Shown: positions 43,356-53,015 of the stretch, in pieces
Layout: each line of letters starts with the position of its first letter
How positions within the stretch are numbered: the stretch's first letter is position 1
NCBI RefSeq assembly: GCF_000613185.1
Contig: NZ_CCBB010000001.1
Span: 2,914,001-2,978,000 of the forward strand
Direction: 5' to 3'
From: Mycolicibacterium cosmeticum
GTDB taxonomy: Bacteria > Actinomycetota > Actinomycetes > Mycobacteriales > Mycobacteriaceae
DNA length: 64,000 bases
Program-made: the position numbers and the translations under genes
Notes under the pieces: model-generated
The model's input: only the letters and a program-made list of their open reading frames with translations
Database searches by the model: none
What the model was told of the DNA's origin: nothing

Positions 43356-45875
43356 ATGAGGGACGGCGAGTGCGGCGCAAGCGGACACAGCACGCCCCCG
43401 GCAGCGAGGTCACTGGCCCTGGCCTTGGCGGATCTGCTCCCCGATGGCGATCAGCGCTGCGCGGAGCGACTGACGTACGACCTTGCAGCACAATCGATCA
43501 TCGAGCAGGCCCACGTGATCGCGGGGGATGGCCGGGCACCGCAACTATGTGTCCACTACGACGCCACCAGGGTCGGCGAGGGCGATGTCGCACGTCGGGC
43601 GCAGCGTGCCGCGGCCACCATCACAACCCGATACGGTCACCTCCGCTGGTCACTTGACGTGACGATCCCCGCCAAAGCAACACGCGCAGCGATCGCCCAG
43701 TTGCGTGCCGCGCCGGGTGTCGTGGCCGCCGAGTCCACCTCGACTGCCATCGTGGTGGAGTTCGAACGCGCACGCGTCACTGCCCAGGAACTGGTCGACC
43801 TGGTCAGCGAGCAAGTTCGATCCGCTACCGAGTCCGGAACCGACCAGCAGGGCAGCGAACACGCCGGCGATGGTCACGCCCACGAGGGCCATCAGCACGG
43901 CCACGGCGGAATTTTCGGCGAACGCAGTGAACTCGTCTTTGCGGCACTGTCCGGGGTGCTGCTCATCGCGGGCTGGGCCCTGGCGAGCTTTGCCGACACG
44001 CCACGACCTGTCGAGCTGGGTGTATACGCACTGTCCTTGTTCTTCGGCGCTTACTACACCGTGCAAGAGGCGTACGCGAGTGTGCGCTACGGCAAGTTCG
44101 AGATCGACTTTTTGATGCTGGTCTCAGCGACCGGAGCCGCTGCACTCGGCGAGGTCGCCGAGGGTGCGCTGCTGCTGTTTCTGTTCAGCGTCGGCCATGC
44201 CCTTGAGGGCTATGCGATGGGCCGGGCCCGCAGGTCGATCGAGGCCCTGGCCGAGCTCGCACCCAAGACAGCTCTGGTACGACGCGGGGGCACCGGCGAT
44301 ACTGTCGAGATCCCCGTCGCTGCCCTCAGCGTCGGCGATATCGTCGTCGTTCGCCCCAATATGCGCGTGGCCGCCGACGGTTTTGTGGTCGCCGGATCCA
44401 GCAGCATCGATCAGGCCCCGGTGACCGGCGAAAGCGTACCGGTCGACAAGAGTCCGGTCGCTGACATCGCGGCGGCCGCCGCGGCACCGGAACTCGTCGA
44501 CGCCTCGGCACGCGTCTTCGCCGGCACGATCAACGGTGTCGGCGCCATCGAGATCCAGGTGACACGACTGGCCGCAGACTCGACGTTGGCGCGAGTGGTG
44601 CGCCTGGTCGCCGAGGCGCAGACCAAAACGACCTCCGCCCAACGGTTCGCCGACCGCTTCCAACGTCTTTTCGTCCCGACCATCCTGGCCGGGGTTGTGC
44701 TGCTGCTGTTCGCTGGACTGGTCATCGATGAACCGTTCACCGCAACGGTGTATCGCGCACTGGCCGTACTGGTCGCGGCCAGCCCATGCGCGCTGGCCAT
44801 CGCCACACCGAGTGCAGTGCTCTCCGCAGTGGCCCGCGCCGCGCGGGCCGGCATCTTGGTCAAAGGTGGTGCCGCGCTGGAGGAACTGGGCCGCGTGCAG
44901 GTCTTGGCCTTTGATAAAACCGGCACCCTCACCCAGGGAAAGCCACAGATCACCGATGTCATCGCCACCTCGGGCACCGACGACACCGAACTGCTCGCCG
45001 TCGCCGTCGCTGTCGAGGAGCAAAGTGACCACCCGCTGGCACGCGCCATCGTCCGGGACGGCCGTGCCCGACTGTCCGAAGTGCAGCTGCCCCAGCCTGC
45101 GAATGTCCGGGCGTTGACGGGCCGAGGTGTCGCCGCGACCGTCAACGGGCGCGAGGTCCGCATCGGCAAGCGCAGCTTGTTCGAGGCTGCCGGACAGCAG
45201 ATTCCGAGTCAATTGTCCGCCGATGTCGACTTCCTCGAACAGTCGGGTCGAACGACCATGCTGGTGGCTGCCGGTGATCGCTGGCTCGGGGTGATCGGGC
45301 TGATGGATGTGCCGCGCGTGGAAGCGGCCGCGGTCCTCAAGCGCCTTAAGCATATCGGCGTGGAAGAGACCGTCATGCTTTCCGGGGACAACCAGCGCGT
45401 CGCTGACGCTGTGGCCGCGCAGGTGGGCGTGGCGGCCGCTCGCGGTGACCTGATGCCAGAAGACAAGGTGGCCGAGGTCGCCTCACTGCGGGTGCACCGT
45501 GGCCGGGTCGGCATGGTCGGTGACGGGGTCAACGATGCGCCCGCGATGGCCCGCGCGAACATCGGTATCGCAATGGGTGCTGCCGGCTCCGATGTGGCAT
45601 TGGAGACTGCCGATATCGCGCTCATGGCTGACGACCTGACAGCGCTGCCTTTTGCGGTAGACCTCAGTCGCCGATCCTCGCGGATCATCAAACAAAATCT
45701 GTGGGCGAGCCTGGGGATCGTCGCCGTGCTGATCCCGGCGACTGTCCTCGGGTTGGGTATCGGCCCGGCGGTGTTGATCCACGAAGGTTCCACACTGATC
45801 GTGGTGTTCAACGCACTGCGTCTGCTGGCGATGCCGATGCAGGCGCTGCCTACCGATGATGTGGCAGCTCGATGA
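43356..45875 (+). CDS. P1B-type metal ATPase with degenerate HMA and His-rich loop
   Basis: This 839-residue ATPase has an N-terminal extension with HMA-like ferredoxin-fold segments lacking CxxC, then a His-rich stretch (HAGDGHAHEGHQHGHGG) before the first membrane helix. Core motifs are TGES, SPCALAIATP, DKTGTLT, SDHPLA, GDNQRV and GDGVNDAPAM. SPC instead of CPC suggests a Zn/Co/Cd-type substrate, not copper. ATG 43356 is preferred over 43338 because it follows the -10 at leaderless distance. The stop overlaps a cyclase gene by ATGA, an unusual pairing. Confidence 0.88.
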   Translation: MRDGECGASGHSTPPAARSLALALADLLPDGDQRCAERLTYDLAAQSIIEQAHVIAGDGRAPQLCVHYDATRVGEGDVARRAQRAAATITTRYGHLRWSLDVTIPAKATRAAIAQLRAAPGVVAAESTSTAIVVEFERARVTAQELVDLVSEQVRSATESGTDQQGSEHAGDGHAHEGHQHGHGGIFGERSELVFAALSGVLLIAGWALASFADTPRPVELGVYALSLFFGAYYTVQEAYASVRYGKFEIDFLMLVSATGAAALGEVAEGALLLFLFSVGHALEGYAMGRARRSIEALAELAPKTALVRRGGTGDTVEIPVAALSVGDIVVVRPNMRVAADGFVVAGSSSIDQAPVTGESVPVDKSPVADIAAAAAAPELVDASARVFAGTINGVGAIEIQVTRLAADSTLARVVRLVAEAQTKTTSAQRFADRFQRLFVPTILAGVVLLLFAGLVIDEPFTATVYRALAVLVAASPCALAIATPSAVLSAVARAARAGILVKGGAALEELGRVQVLAFDKTGTLTQGKPQITDVIATSGTDDTELLAVAVAVEEQSDHPLARAIVRDGRARLSEVQLPQPANVRALTGRGVAATVNGREVRIGKRSLFEAAGQQIPSQLSADVDFLEQSGRTTMLVAAGDRWLGVIGLMDVPRVEAAAVLKRLKHIGVEETVMLSGDNQRVADAVAAQVGVAAARGDLMPEDKVAEVASLRVHRGRVGMVGDGVNDAPAMARANIGIAMGAAGSDVALETADIALMADDLTALPFAVDLSRRSSRIIKQNLWASLGIVAVLIPATVLGLGIGPAVLIHEGSTLIVVFNALRLLAMPMQALPTDDVAAR

Positions 45876-46411
45876 CCGACGCCGATATGGTATGTACTGC
45901 CGTTGAATTCGACCATCAGGATGTGCGGTCGGTAGTGGTGTTCGCGGATATGGCCGGCTTCACGACCTACACCGAGGCCCACGGTGACCACCGCGCCGCG
46001 CAACTGGCAGGTGCCTTCGCCGATATCGCCGCGAGCGTGCTCGGACCCGGCGATGAGATCGTCAAGACGATCGGTGACGCCGTCATGGTTACCTGCGCCA
46101 CCACCGCAGCTGCGGTTGACTTTCTGGGTCGTCTCCGCCGTGAAACATCACGGATCTCCGGTTTTCCCCTGCTACGTGCCGGCATGAGCGAGGGGCCATT
46201 GGTGAAACAGCGCGGGGACGTGTTCGGAGCCACCGTCAACACCGCGGCCAGGCTGGTGGGGGTTGCCGGGCCGGGCCAGGTTATTGCTGATTACGCCGCC
46301 GTGTCAGCCGCTGAGCCCATCGGTTCCCTCAGGACGGCACCCCTGGGATCGCTGAGGCTGCACAATATCAATCTGCCCGTGCAGGCCTACCTCGTCGAGA
46401 TCGAATCGTGA
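45872..46411 (+). CDS. Class III adenylyl/guanylyl cyclase domain protein
   Basis: The 179-residue soluble protein is a bare cyclase homology domain. Metal-binding Asp residues lie in VVFADMAGFT and TIGDAVMV, a substrate Lys in DEIVKTIGD, Asp of GDVFGATVNTAARL, and the Asn/Arg of VNTAARL that stabilise the transition state. All key positions look intact, so activity is plausible. It has no sensor domain of its own and is translationally coupled to the metal ATPase, suggesting that metal stress raises a cyclic nucleotide. Confidence 0.82.
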   Translation: MTDADMVCTAVEFDHQDVRSVVVFADMAGFTTYTEAHGDHRAAQLAGAFADIAASVLGPGDEIVKTIGDAVMVTCATTAAAVDFLGRLRRETSRISGFPLLRAGMSEGPLVKQRGDVFGATVNTAARLVGVAGPGQVIADYAAVSAAEPIGSLRTAPLGSLRLHNINLPVQAYLVEIES

Positions 46412-46421
46412 CAAACAGCTT

Positions 46422-47303
46422 TCAGATCTGCCAATCGTGAGCGCCGTCGTTCTCGTCATAGATTCCGATCGAGTTCTTCACGACCACAGGATCCCCGCTA
46501 CCGAAAGTGTCGAAGAACCACTGAGCGTCGGCAGGACTGAGATTCGGGCAACCGTGGCTGACATTGCGGACGCCCTGATCGTCCACCGACCAGGGCGCGC
46601 CGTGGACGAAGATCCCGGCGTTGTTGATCCGTACAGCGTCTTGCACTCTGATTCGGTATCCCTCGGCCGAGTCGATCGGCACCCCGTAGGTCGACGAATC
46701 CATCACCATGTCAGCGAACTTCTCCAGCACATAGTAAGTGCCATTCGGGGTTTCGTAGCCGGGCTTTCCCAGGGACACGGGAATTGTCTTGACCAGTTCA
46801 CCGTTGCGGACCACTTCCATCTGCTTGGTGGCGTCATCGATGGTGGCGACCAATGAATCCCCGGTGCGAAAACTCGACTTTGTCCCGCTGGCATCAATGT
46901 TGACAGTCGTGCCCGCGGGCCAAAAGTCCAGCGGTCGCCAGCGTAGTTGGGTATCGCTCATCCAGTAGAACTTGCCGGGCACAGCCGGCTCGGAGGAGAT
47001 TCGCACGGCCTGCTCGGCCAGGGGCCGATCCGCTATCGGGCGTTGAAAGTTGATGATGATGGGCTTGGCGACACCCACCATCGCACCATCGACCGGATTG
47101 AAAGTTGGTGGCGCAAAGACAGGCTTGCCGACGTAGGGTTCGGGATTCTGCCCCGCTGGAACAGTCGAGGACATTCCCGGCGCAGCAGGATCGGCTGGGT
47201 CAGCCACTGCGGTCACCGCGCCAAGTTGCACAGTGAACGTTGACGCTACGACGAGCACCGCGACTAATGCGTTGCCGGTCGCGCCGACTGATTTCATTCG
47301 CAT
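46422..47303 (-). CDS. L,D-transpeptidase (YkuD), secreted
   Basis: The 293-residue protein has a signal segment ([19 protein letters not shown]), one Ig-like domain (about residues 60-150) and a YkuD catalytic domain with the active-site motif SHGCPN (His and Cys). The substrate-lid region ([16 protein letters not shown]) is present. It would make 3-3 peptidoglycan cross-links, the type that resists most beta-lactams. It starts three bases after the DsbA-like gene, so both are one operon behind the site at 48031. Confidence 0.88.
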   Translation of the reverse strand: MRMKSVGATGNALVAVLVVASTFTVQLGAVTAVADPADPAAPGMSSTVPAGQNPEPYVGKPVFAPPTFNPVDGAMVGVAKPIIINFQRPIADRPLAEQAVRISSEPAVPGKFYWMSDTQLRWRPLDFWPAGTTVNIDASGTKSSFRTGDSLVATIDDATKQMEVVRNGELVKTIPVSLGKPGYETPNGTYYVLEKFADMVMDSSTYGVPIDSAEGYRIRVQDAVRINNAGIFVHGAPWSVDDQGVRNVSHGCPNLSPADAQWFFDTFGSGDPVVVKNSIGIYDENDGAHDWQI

Positions 47304-47306
47304 CGG

Positions 47307-47960
47307 TCAGTTCTGCAGAGCTCGGTCGACGGCGGCCTTCATGTCGTCATACGTTCTGAAATCGAGCTTTTCACCGTCGAGAAAGATCGTGGGAGTGCCC
47401 TGTACTCCGAGTGCCGTGCCGTCGGCGACGTCGACGTTGATGCGATCGAGTGTCGCGGGATCACTATACGCGGCGTCGAACGCCGGCATATCCAGACCGA
47501 GCTCGGTGGCGAAGCCGCGGAACGTGGCATCGGCCGGGGCTTGCTGCTCGCCCCACTGGCTCTGTGTTTCGAACATCTTCTTGTACATTGGTTCGAACTT
47601 GCCCTGACCGGCGGCGGCCTCGACTGCTCGGGCAGCCCGTTCGGCGTTGAAGTGGGATTGGATGGGAAAGTAACGGACGACGAAGTTCACTCGATCGCCG
47701 TACTCGGAGCGCAGTTGCTCCACCAGTGGAAACGCGGCCCGGCACGCTTCGCACTCGAAGTCCAGGAATTCGACGAAGGTGACGTCACTGCCGTCGACGG
47801 TGTTGAGGCGGTGGCTGTCGGCGCGGACCAGCTGACCAGCGTCGGTGACCTGAGCCTGTATCGGTGAGGCCGCATCGCGGACCGACAGATACACCCCGCC
47901 ACCGATGAGGGCGGTGATTACTACGAAGAGGGTCACGAGAAGTCGTGTGAGCGGGGCCAA
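47307..47960 (-). CDS. DsbA-like membrane-anchored thiol oxidoreductase
   Basis: The 217-residue protein has an N-terminal signal anchor (LLVTLFVVITALIGGGVYLS) and a DsbA-type fold with the active site CEAC in FLDFECEACRAAFP, and the cis-Pro loop GTPTIF. It resembles mycobacterial DsbA/DsbG-like proteins. It would form or protect disulfides in exported partners such as the downstream transpeptidase. The start TTG 47960 has GAAGGATG 8 bases upstream. A close paralogue lies at 51942. Confidence 0.87.
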   Translation of the reverse strand: MAPLTRLLVTLFVVITALIGGGVYLSVRDAASPIQAQVTDAGQLVRADSHRLNTVDGSDVTFVEFLDFECEACRAAFPLVEQLRSEYGDRVNFVVRYFPIQSHFNAERAARAVEAAAGQGKFEPMYKKMFETQSQWGEQQAPADATFRGFATELGLDMPAFDAAYSDPATLDRINVDVADGTALGVQGTPTIFLDGEKLDFRTYDDMKAAVDRALQN

Positions 47961-48030
47961 CGGTGTACATCCTTCGTGGTGGGTTGGTCATCGCCGTATT
48001 GGATGGCGTTCGCTGCGGCTGTGGCACCGA

Positions 48031-48058
48031 CTATATACGGAGCAACTCAGTAGATATC
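48031..48058 (-). promoter_or_regulatory. Variant BlaI-type operator upstream of the DsbA-transpeptidase operon
   Basis: The site reads CTATATACGGAGCAACTCAG and then TAGATATC. Half-sites ATATACG and CTCAGTAGAT are spaced as in the other sites, although the core is less perfect. It lies 71 bases before the TTG start. Confidence 0.45.
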
Positions 48059-48072
48059 GGTGCGCGTCCGCT

Positions 48073-48363
48073 TCACCGGCCCGGCGGCGGCTCACCGCGT
48101 GACAGGTGTGTCCGCGGTGGTCGGCCTGCGCGCAGCATGATCACCGCGATCGCGATCAGGCCGATGACCGCGACGGACAGAATCCAGAACGCGGGATTTG
48201 AACCCGTTGACGACTGATCGGTGTGTCCATCGTCGTAGGTGTGTGTGGCCGGACTCGATACAGTCGGTGATGGCGTCGAGGACGTCAACCCATAGGCGGG
48301 CGCTGCCACGGTGCATCCGGCGATCCACAGGATGGCCGCGATGATAGCCACACGAGCCGTCAT
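48073..48363 (-). CDS. Small membrane protein, 96 residues, unknown
   Basis: The protein has an N-terminal hydrophobic segment with a lipobox-like end ([12 protein letters not shown]), a Ser/Thr/Pro-rich spacer and a second helix ([20 protein letters not shown]). Its ATG overlaps the ctaE stop, so it is coupled to the oxidase subunit. It could be an oxidase accessory subunit or assembly factor, but no family is recognised. Confidence 0.6.
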   Translation of the reverse strand: MTARVAIIAAILWIAGCTVAAPAYGLTSSTPSPTVSSPATHTYDDGHTDQSSTGSNPAFWILSVAVIGLIAIAVIMLRAGRPPRTHLSRGEPPPGR

Positions 48364-48953
48364 CGCACGAAGTAGATGACGGCGAACAGAGCGATCCAAA
48401 CGATGTCCACAAAATGCCAGTAGTAGGACACCACGATCGCAGCGGTTGCCTGGGCTGGGGTGAACTTGCTCATCCGGGTGCGCGCCAACAACATCAGGAA
48501 TGCCACCAGGCCGCCGATGACATGGAGCCCGTGGAATCCGGTGGCAATATAGAACACCGATCCGTAGGCGCTACTGGCGATGGTGGTGCCCTCGGCGACG
48601 AGTTTGATGTATTCATAGCCTTGGCCCAGGACGAAAAACAGGCCCATGGCGAAAGTGATGAGATACCAGCGTCGCAATCCGAAAACGTCACCGCGTTCGG
48701 CGGCGAACACGCCCATCTGGCAGGTGAGCGAGGAGGCGACCAGAACAAGAGTCACCGGCACCGCCAGTGCCAGATTCAGTTCGGTGGGTGGGGGCGGCCA
48801 TACATCGGCCTGCGCCCTGGCGGTGAAGTACATCGCGAACAAGCCGGCGAAGAACATCAACTCGCTTGATAGCCACACTATCGTCCCGACGGCGACCATG
48901 TTGGGCCGGTTCAGGGAGTGAACTTTCGCCGTGATGGCGGTTCCGCTGGTCAT
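48360..48953 (-). CDS. ctaE: Cytochrome c oxidase subunit III
   Basis: This 197-residue protein has five transmembrane segments and the family signatures [34 protein letters not shown] and [16 protein letters not shown]. The length matches mycobacterial CtaE. With ctaD at 41564 it provides two of the three core oxidase subunits. It starts with ATG 48953 behind an AGGA site and a strong operator pair. Normal chromosomal ctaE usually neighbours qcrCAB, which are absent here. Confidence 0.92.
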   Translation of the reverse strand: MTSGTAITAKVHSLNRPNMVAVGTIVWLSSELMFFAGLFAMYFTARAQADVWPPPPTELNLALAVPVTLVLVASSLTCQMGVFAAERGDVFGLRRWYLITFAMGLFFVLGQGYEYIKLVAEGTTIASSAYGSVFYIATGFHGLHVIGGLVAFLMLLARTRMSKFTPAQATAAIVVSYYWHFVDIVWIALFAVIYFVR

Positions 48954-48972
48954 AGTTCCTCGCGACAGGTTT

Positions 48973-49006
48973 AACAGTAGTACTACGTATTAGATACGTA
49001 CTATTG
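48973..49006 (-). promoter_or_regulatory. Double BlaI-type operator upstream of ctaE
   Basis: AGTAGTACTACGTATTAGAT is followed by ACGTACTATTG, giving two TACGTA cores 14 bases apart. It directly precedes ctaE on the minus strand. A second set for the divergent hydrolase lies about 100 bases away. Confidence 0.65.
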
Positions 49007-49106
49007 CACAACGTAGGCGTTGCGCCAACGGCGCCGGCGGTCAGTGCTGTTGGCGATCGGGATGGTGGGCGTGGACATTCGGCGCGAGGGATCGTAATCT
49101 CTCCGT

Positions 49107-49130
49107 GACCTACGTAGTGACTACGTACTA
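49107..49130 (+). promoter_or_regulatory. Double BlaI-type operator upstream of the RipB-like/blaI-2 operon
   Basis: ACCTACGTAGTGACTACGTA and then CTAT contain two TACGTA cores 13 bases apart. They lie 22 bases before the ATG, over the expected promoter. The downstream operon encodes a BlaI protein, so this may be an autoregulatory site. Confidence 0.65.
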
Positions 49131-49151
49131 TGTGGATTCGAAGGAGAAGTG

Positions 49152-50225
49152 ATGCCCCGCAGACGCATACGTGCAGTATCTCGCAGTCGCTGGGGCAGTT
49201 CCTGTGCACTAGCGCTCGTGATATCGATTCTCTTCTCCGGTGCCGCCACGGTGCATGCTGACCCTGCTGCCGACGCCCTGGCGCGCATGAACGAGCTCTC
49301 GCGTGAGGCTGAACGCCTGACCGAACAGATGTACGCCGCCGAGATCGACGTGGAATCCAAGGTGGCCGCGCAACGAGCAGCAGATGAGCGGCACCGCATC
49401 GACCTTGACGCCGCGGCGTCCGCCGACGCGGTGCTGACGGGTTACCAGGTCGCAGTCGATGAAGCCGCCGCCGCGTCGTATATGACGGGATCGGCCAGTA
49501 CCCTCAGCACGTTTCTTGTCGCTACGTCACCGCAACGAATGATCGATGACCTGTCGCTCAGAACGCTCATGGCCGACCAGATGTCAGAACGGATGACAGC
49601 TTATCGCGCAGCGATCACGACGGCACGGGCCGCTGCGGTCACATCGCAGCAATCCGCGGAGCAGGCGCGCACCGCTGCGGCTGCAGCCGCAGCGGTGCGC
49701 GCTGACCTGCAGGCCAAGCAGGGTCGCGTCAAAGACCAGATCGCCGTGGTCGAGACACAGTACCGCGCACTCACGCCGCAACAGCAGGCCGTACTGGCAG
49801 ATCCCGGCCCGACGCCACCGGCAGCTCCCGATCCAGCGATTCTGGCGCTGGCAGACACCGGGACAGATACGCAAATCCGTACGGGAGCAAGCAATGTAGT
49901 GCAGGCTGCATTGAGTCGCATCGGGTCGCCCTACTCCTGGGGTGCCAGTGGCCCCGCGGCCTTCGACTGCTCAGGGCTAATCAAATGGGCATTCCTTCAG
50001 GGAGGCAAGTCGCTGCCGCGATCCAGTCAGGCCCTGGCGGCCGGAGGCGAGCCCGTCTCGGTCGAGTCGCTGCAGCCCGGCGATATCGTGACTTTCTATC
50101 CGGACGCGTCACACGCAGGAATCTACATCGGCCAAGGGAACATGGTGCACGCATCCACCTACGGCACACCGGTCACAGTCGCTCCGATATCGTCTGCCCC
50201 GATCTACAACGCACGGCGCTATTGA
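49152..50225 (+). CDS. RipB-like NlpC/P60 hydrolase with coiled-coil domain
   Basis: The 357-residue protein has a signal peptide (ALALVISILFSGAATVHA), a helical coiled-coil part (about residues 40-220), a Pro-rich linker and an NlpC/P60 domain with Cys in AFDCSGLIKWAF, His in DASHAGIYIG and a third polar residue in NMVHAST. It should cleave stem peptides like RipA/RipB. ATG 49152 has AAGGAGAAG upstream. It is coupled to blaI-2 (TGATG overlap). A frameshifted near-copy lies at 56616. Confidence 0.88.
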   Translation: MPRRRIRAVSRSRWGSSCALALVISILFSGAATVHADPAADALARMNELSREAERLTEQMYAAEIDVESKVAAQRAADERHRIDLDAAASADAVLTGYQVAVDEAAAASYMTGSASTLSTFLVATSPQRMIDDLSLRTLMADQMSERMTAYRAAITTARAAAVTSQQSAEQARTAAAAAAAVRADLQAKQGRVKDQIAVVETQYRALTPQQQAVLADPGPTPPAAPDPAILALADTGTDTQIRTGASNVVQAALSRIGSPYSWGASGPAAFDCSGLIKWAFLQGGKSLPRSSQALAAGGEPVSVESLQPGDIVTFYPDASHAGIYIGQGNMVHASTYGTPVTVAPISSAPIYNARRY

Positions 50226-50596
50226 TGATCGTGCATCCACATCTCGGCGCCCTGGAAACCGCGGTCATGGACCGGGTCTGGGAGGCACCTGCCGGTGTCA
50301 CCGTCCGTGAGGTGCTCGACGAGCTCACCCCATCACGCCAGATTGCCTATACGACAGTGCTTTCCACACTCGATAACCTGCACCGCAAAGGCTGGGTGCG
50401 ACGGGAACGTGAGTGCAAGGCTTTTCGCTACTGGGCGACCATGACCCGCGAACAACGTTCGGCCACCGTGATGCGCACAGCCCTGGAGTCCGGTGGTAAT
50501 CCGGACGTGGTATTGGCCTACCTTGTCGAACGGATGAGCGCCAAGGAGGCCGAGCACATGCTGCTGGAGGCGTTGCGGCTTTTCGACTGTCGATAG
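50225..50596 (+). CDS. BlaI/MecI-family repressor 2
   Basis: This 123-residue winged-helix protein matches repressor 1 through VREVLDELTPSRQIAYTTVL and DNLHRKGWVRRERECKAFRY. The C-terminal helices (YLVERMSAKEAEHMLLEALR) form the dimer. No M56 protease gene accompanies it, so its inducer is unclear; it may respond to the same M56 protein at 30861 or to none. It is coupled to the RipB-like hydrolase. Confidence 0.88.
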   Translation: MIVHPHLGALETAVMDRVWEAPAGVTVREVLDELTPSRQIAYTTVLSTLDNLHRKGWVRRERECKAFRYWATMTREQRSATVMRTALESGGNPDVVLAYLVERMSAKEAEHMLLEALRLFDCR

Positions 50597-50599
50597 TGT

Positions 50600-51829
50600 C
50601 TAGGTAACGGCATTGCCGGCCTTCCACTGTTCCCAAGGAATATTCCAGTCGCCCAGGCCGTCTGTGCCTGACAATGTCGCACCGACAGTGTTGATGACCT
50701 CCACGATGTCACCGCGTTTGGTGTTGTCGTAAAACCACTTTGCGTTCTCGGTACTGGCATTGAGGCAACCGTGGCTGACATTCGTGTTGCCCTGGCTGCC
50801 CACGGACCATGGTGCGGCGTGCACGAATATGCCGCTATACGACATCCGGGTGGCGTAGTTGACTTCGGTCCGGTAACCGTCGGGAGAGTTTACGGCCACA
50901 CCGTAAGTCGAGGAATCCATGACCATGAAGTAGTTCCGTTCGGCCACGATGTAGGTGCCGTTGTCCGTAGGGGTGGCGTCTTTGCCCATCGAGATCGGCA
51001 TCGTCTTGACCACGTCACCGTTGACGCGAACCGTCAGGATCTTGGTGTTGTCATCGGCGGTGGCAATCACCTGATCACCGATGGTGAAGGTGGAGCTGAC
51101 ATCCTGTTGGCCGAAAAGCCCGCCCCCCAGATCCACCCCGTAGGTCTTGACCTGAACCTCCACCCTGGTACCAGACTGCCAGTATTCGGCCGGGCGCCAA
51201 CGGACTTCACGATCGTTGAGCCAGTAGAACGCGCCCTCCACCTCGGGGGTCGTCTTCACCGAAATGGCTCGTTGGGCGGCTACGCGGTCGGGGATATTCT
51301 CATCGAACTGGATGGCCACAGGCTGACCGACCCCGACGATCGCCTCATCGGCCGGCGTCACGTAGGGCATCGTCTGATTCTGCGGTGAGTGCGTCTCAAA
51401 CGCTGCCCGGGTACTGATTGTGCCACCCAAACCGAGTGCCTCGGCCTGCAAGGTGTACTGCCGGTTGTATCCGAGGGGTTCGGCAGTCTCCCAGCGGGTG
51501 CCATCAGCGCTCAGTGTGCCCTGGACCTGGCGGCCCTGCTCATTGACCATGCTGACCGCACCCAGGACGCCGGCCTCGGCACGCACCGTGACCGGCGACT
51601 CAACCGACACGCCAATTGCGCCGTCGGTCACCGAGGTCTGGAGTTCAGGGACGAGCAGGTCGGCGTACGGTGTGCCCTTGTCCAAGGACTGCGGTTCGGC
51701 GGCTGCACCCGAGCTTCCGCACCCGCTGAGCCCCACCACAAGCACCGACAACGTCACGATGGCCGTCAACGCCACGCCGAGGTCACGCCGTGGACCTGCC
51801 GCCGCGTCCACTTGCCTCATCAACGTCAC
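50600..51829 (-). CDS. L,D-transpeptidase lipoprotein (LdtB/LdtMt2-type)
   Basis: The 409-residue protein has a lipobox ([10 protein letters not shown]), two Ig-like domains (about residues 50-250) and a C-terminal YkuD domain with SHGCLN. The order matches LdtMt2, the main 3-3 transpeptidase of mycobacteria. Start GTG 51829 or ATG 51820; neither has a strong ribosome binding site. It is divergent from the second DsbA-like gene with the operator pair between them. It ends against blaI-2. Confidence 0.9.
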   Translation of the reverse strand: MTLMRQVDAAAGPRRDLGVALTAIVTLSVLVVGLSGCGSSGAAAEPQSLDKGTPYADLLVPELQTSVTDGAIGVSVESPVTVRAEAGVLGAVSMVNEQGRQVQGTLSADGTRWETAEPLGYNRQYTLQAEALGLGGTISTRAAFETHSPQNQTMPYVTPADEAIVGVGQPVAIQFDENIPDRVAAQRAISVKTTPEVEGAFYWLNDREVRWRPAEYWQSGTRVEVQVKTYGVDLGGGLFGQQDVSSTFTIGDQVIATADDNTKILTVRVNGDVVKTMPISMGKDATPTDNGTYIVAERNYFMVMDSSTYGVAVNSPDGYRTEVNYATRMSYSGIFVHAAPWSVGSQGNTNVSHGCLNASTENAKWFYDNTKRGDIVEVINTVGATLSGTDGLGDWNIPWEQWKAGNAVT

Positions 51830-51860
51830 CCCATCACTTGCCCGACTGCTTCTAGGCTAC

Positions 51861-51883
51861 ATTCTACGTAGCGGATACGTAGG
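51861..51883. promoter_or_regulatory. Double BlaI-type operator between transpeptidase and DsbA-like genes
   Basis: ATTCTACGTAGCGGATACGT followed by AGG contains two TACGTA cores 12 bases apart. The site sits 32 bases from the transpeptidase start and 59 from the DsbA-like start, so it can control both. Confidence 0.65.
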
Positions 51884-51941
51884 TTCAGAACACCGCGCTT
51901 CGCGGAAGCGCCGCCACCACACCGCCACGCTGGGAGGGTAC

Positions 51942-52631
51942 GTGCTCAAGACGCCGATCGGCCGACTGGCCATCACCGCGCTGGCGGTCACCGTCATTGT
52001 CACGGTGGCGGTGTTTCTGCTGGTGACGTGGGACAGCGACACGTCGACCGTGGTCGACGAGGGAGTTCCGAGCGACACCGCATCCGCCGCCGTTGTGCGC
52101 GACAACAGCCACCGGCTCAACACCGCCCCCGACGCGCCCGTGACAGTTGTGGAGTTCCTGGACTTCGAATGCGAGGGCTGCCGCGCGGCCTACCCAATGG
52201 TCGAGGAACTGCGCCAGCGGTACGGCGACCGGGTGGAATTCGTGCTGCGCTACTTCCCGCTGCCGGGACACTTCAACGGCGAGCGCGCAGCCCGCGCCGT
52301 GGAAGCGGCAGCACAACAGGGCAGCCTGGAACCCATGTACCGCAAAATGTTCGACACCCAGGAACAGTGGGGCGAGCAGCGAACCCCCGCTGATGAGGTC
52401 TTCCGCGGTTTCGCCGAGGAACTGGGGCTGGATATGGCCGTCTTCGACACCGCCTACGCCGACCCTGCGACCGCCGATCGGGTACGCCTCGACATCGACG
52501 ACGGAGAGGCCCTCGGCGTGATGGGTACACCGACGTTCTTTGTCAACGGCATGCAGATCCCACTGCAGACCCGCAGCGATTTAAGCGACGCGATCGACAA
52601 CGCGCTGCAGAACACTGCACCGACCTCATGA
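51942..52631 (+). CDS. DsbA-like membrane-anchored thiol oxidoreductase, second copy
   Basis: This 229-residue paralogue of the protein at 47307 has a signal anchor (AITALAVTVIVTVAVFLLV), the active site CEGC in FLDFECEGCRAAYP and the cis-Pro loop GTPTFF. The first is next to one transpeptidase and this copy is divergent from the other, so a DsbA/transpeptidase pairing occurs twice. GTG 51942 has GGGAGGGT upstream. Its stop overlaps a DUF3703 gene by ATGA. Confidence 0.88.
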   Translation: MLKTPIGRLAITALAVTVIVTVAVFLLVTWDSDTSTVVDEGVPSDTASAAVVRDNSHRLNTAPDAPVTVVEFLDFECEGCRAAYPMVEELRQRYGDRVEFVLRYFPLPGHFNGERAARAVEAAAQQGSLEPMYRKMFDTQEQWGEQRTPADEVFRGFAEELGLDMAVFDTAYADPATADRVRLDIDDGEALGVMGTPTFFVNGMQIPLQTRSDLSDAIDNALQNTAPTS

Positions 52632-52957
52632 GCCGGCTGTCGACGACCGCCCGCGCGCTCTACCACCGCGAGATGACTGCCGCGCGACATGCCGACACCG
52701 CGGCGCAACGGTGGTCACACCTAGAGAGAGCGCACATCGTCTCGCAACCAGATCCCTGGCTGCACACCTGCAACCACGCAGCGATGCTGGCACTCGCCGT
52801 ACGCACACACGACCGCCGAGAAGCCGTCGGTCAGGTGATACGACTGATCGTCGCAGCACCAGGCTCCCTCAGTGGCCGATACCCGCCAGGCAACACCGGC
52901 CGAACATCGGCCGGCCTGATGACACCGATGCCCATTCCAGAGGATCTGGTGCCATGA
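52628..52957 (+). CDS. DUF3703 family protein
   Basis: The 109-residue protein matches DUF3703: a helical start, LERAHIVSQPDPWLHTCNH, the GQVIRLIVAAPGSL segment and the ending GRYPPGNTGRTSA...PMPIPEDL. The family is of unknown function and often lies near metal-resistance genes. Conserved His residues could bind metal. It is coupled to the DsbA-like gene. Confidence 0.82.
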   Translation: MSRLSTTARALYHREMTAARHADTAAQRWSHLERAHIVSQPDPWLHTCNHAAMLALAVRTHDRREAVGQVIRLIVAAPGSLSGRYPPGNTGRTSAGLMTPMPIPEDLVP

Positions 52958-53015
52958 GGGCATGATCCGACACGGTTGCTGCTGTCCACTGTGGGCGGGA
53001 TGCCGTGTTAAAACT

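Noticed and set aside
44124..45353. 409-codon minus-strand frame inside the third ATPase gene
   Set aside because: It is antisense to all conserved P-type ATPase motifs and has His/Asp/Arg-rich mirror composition.
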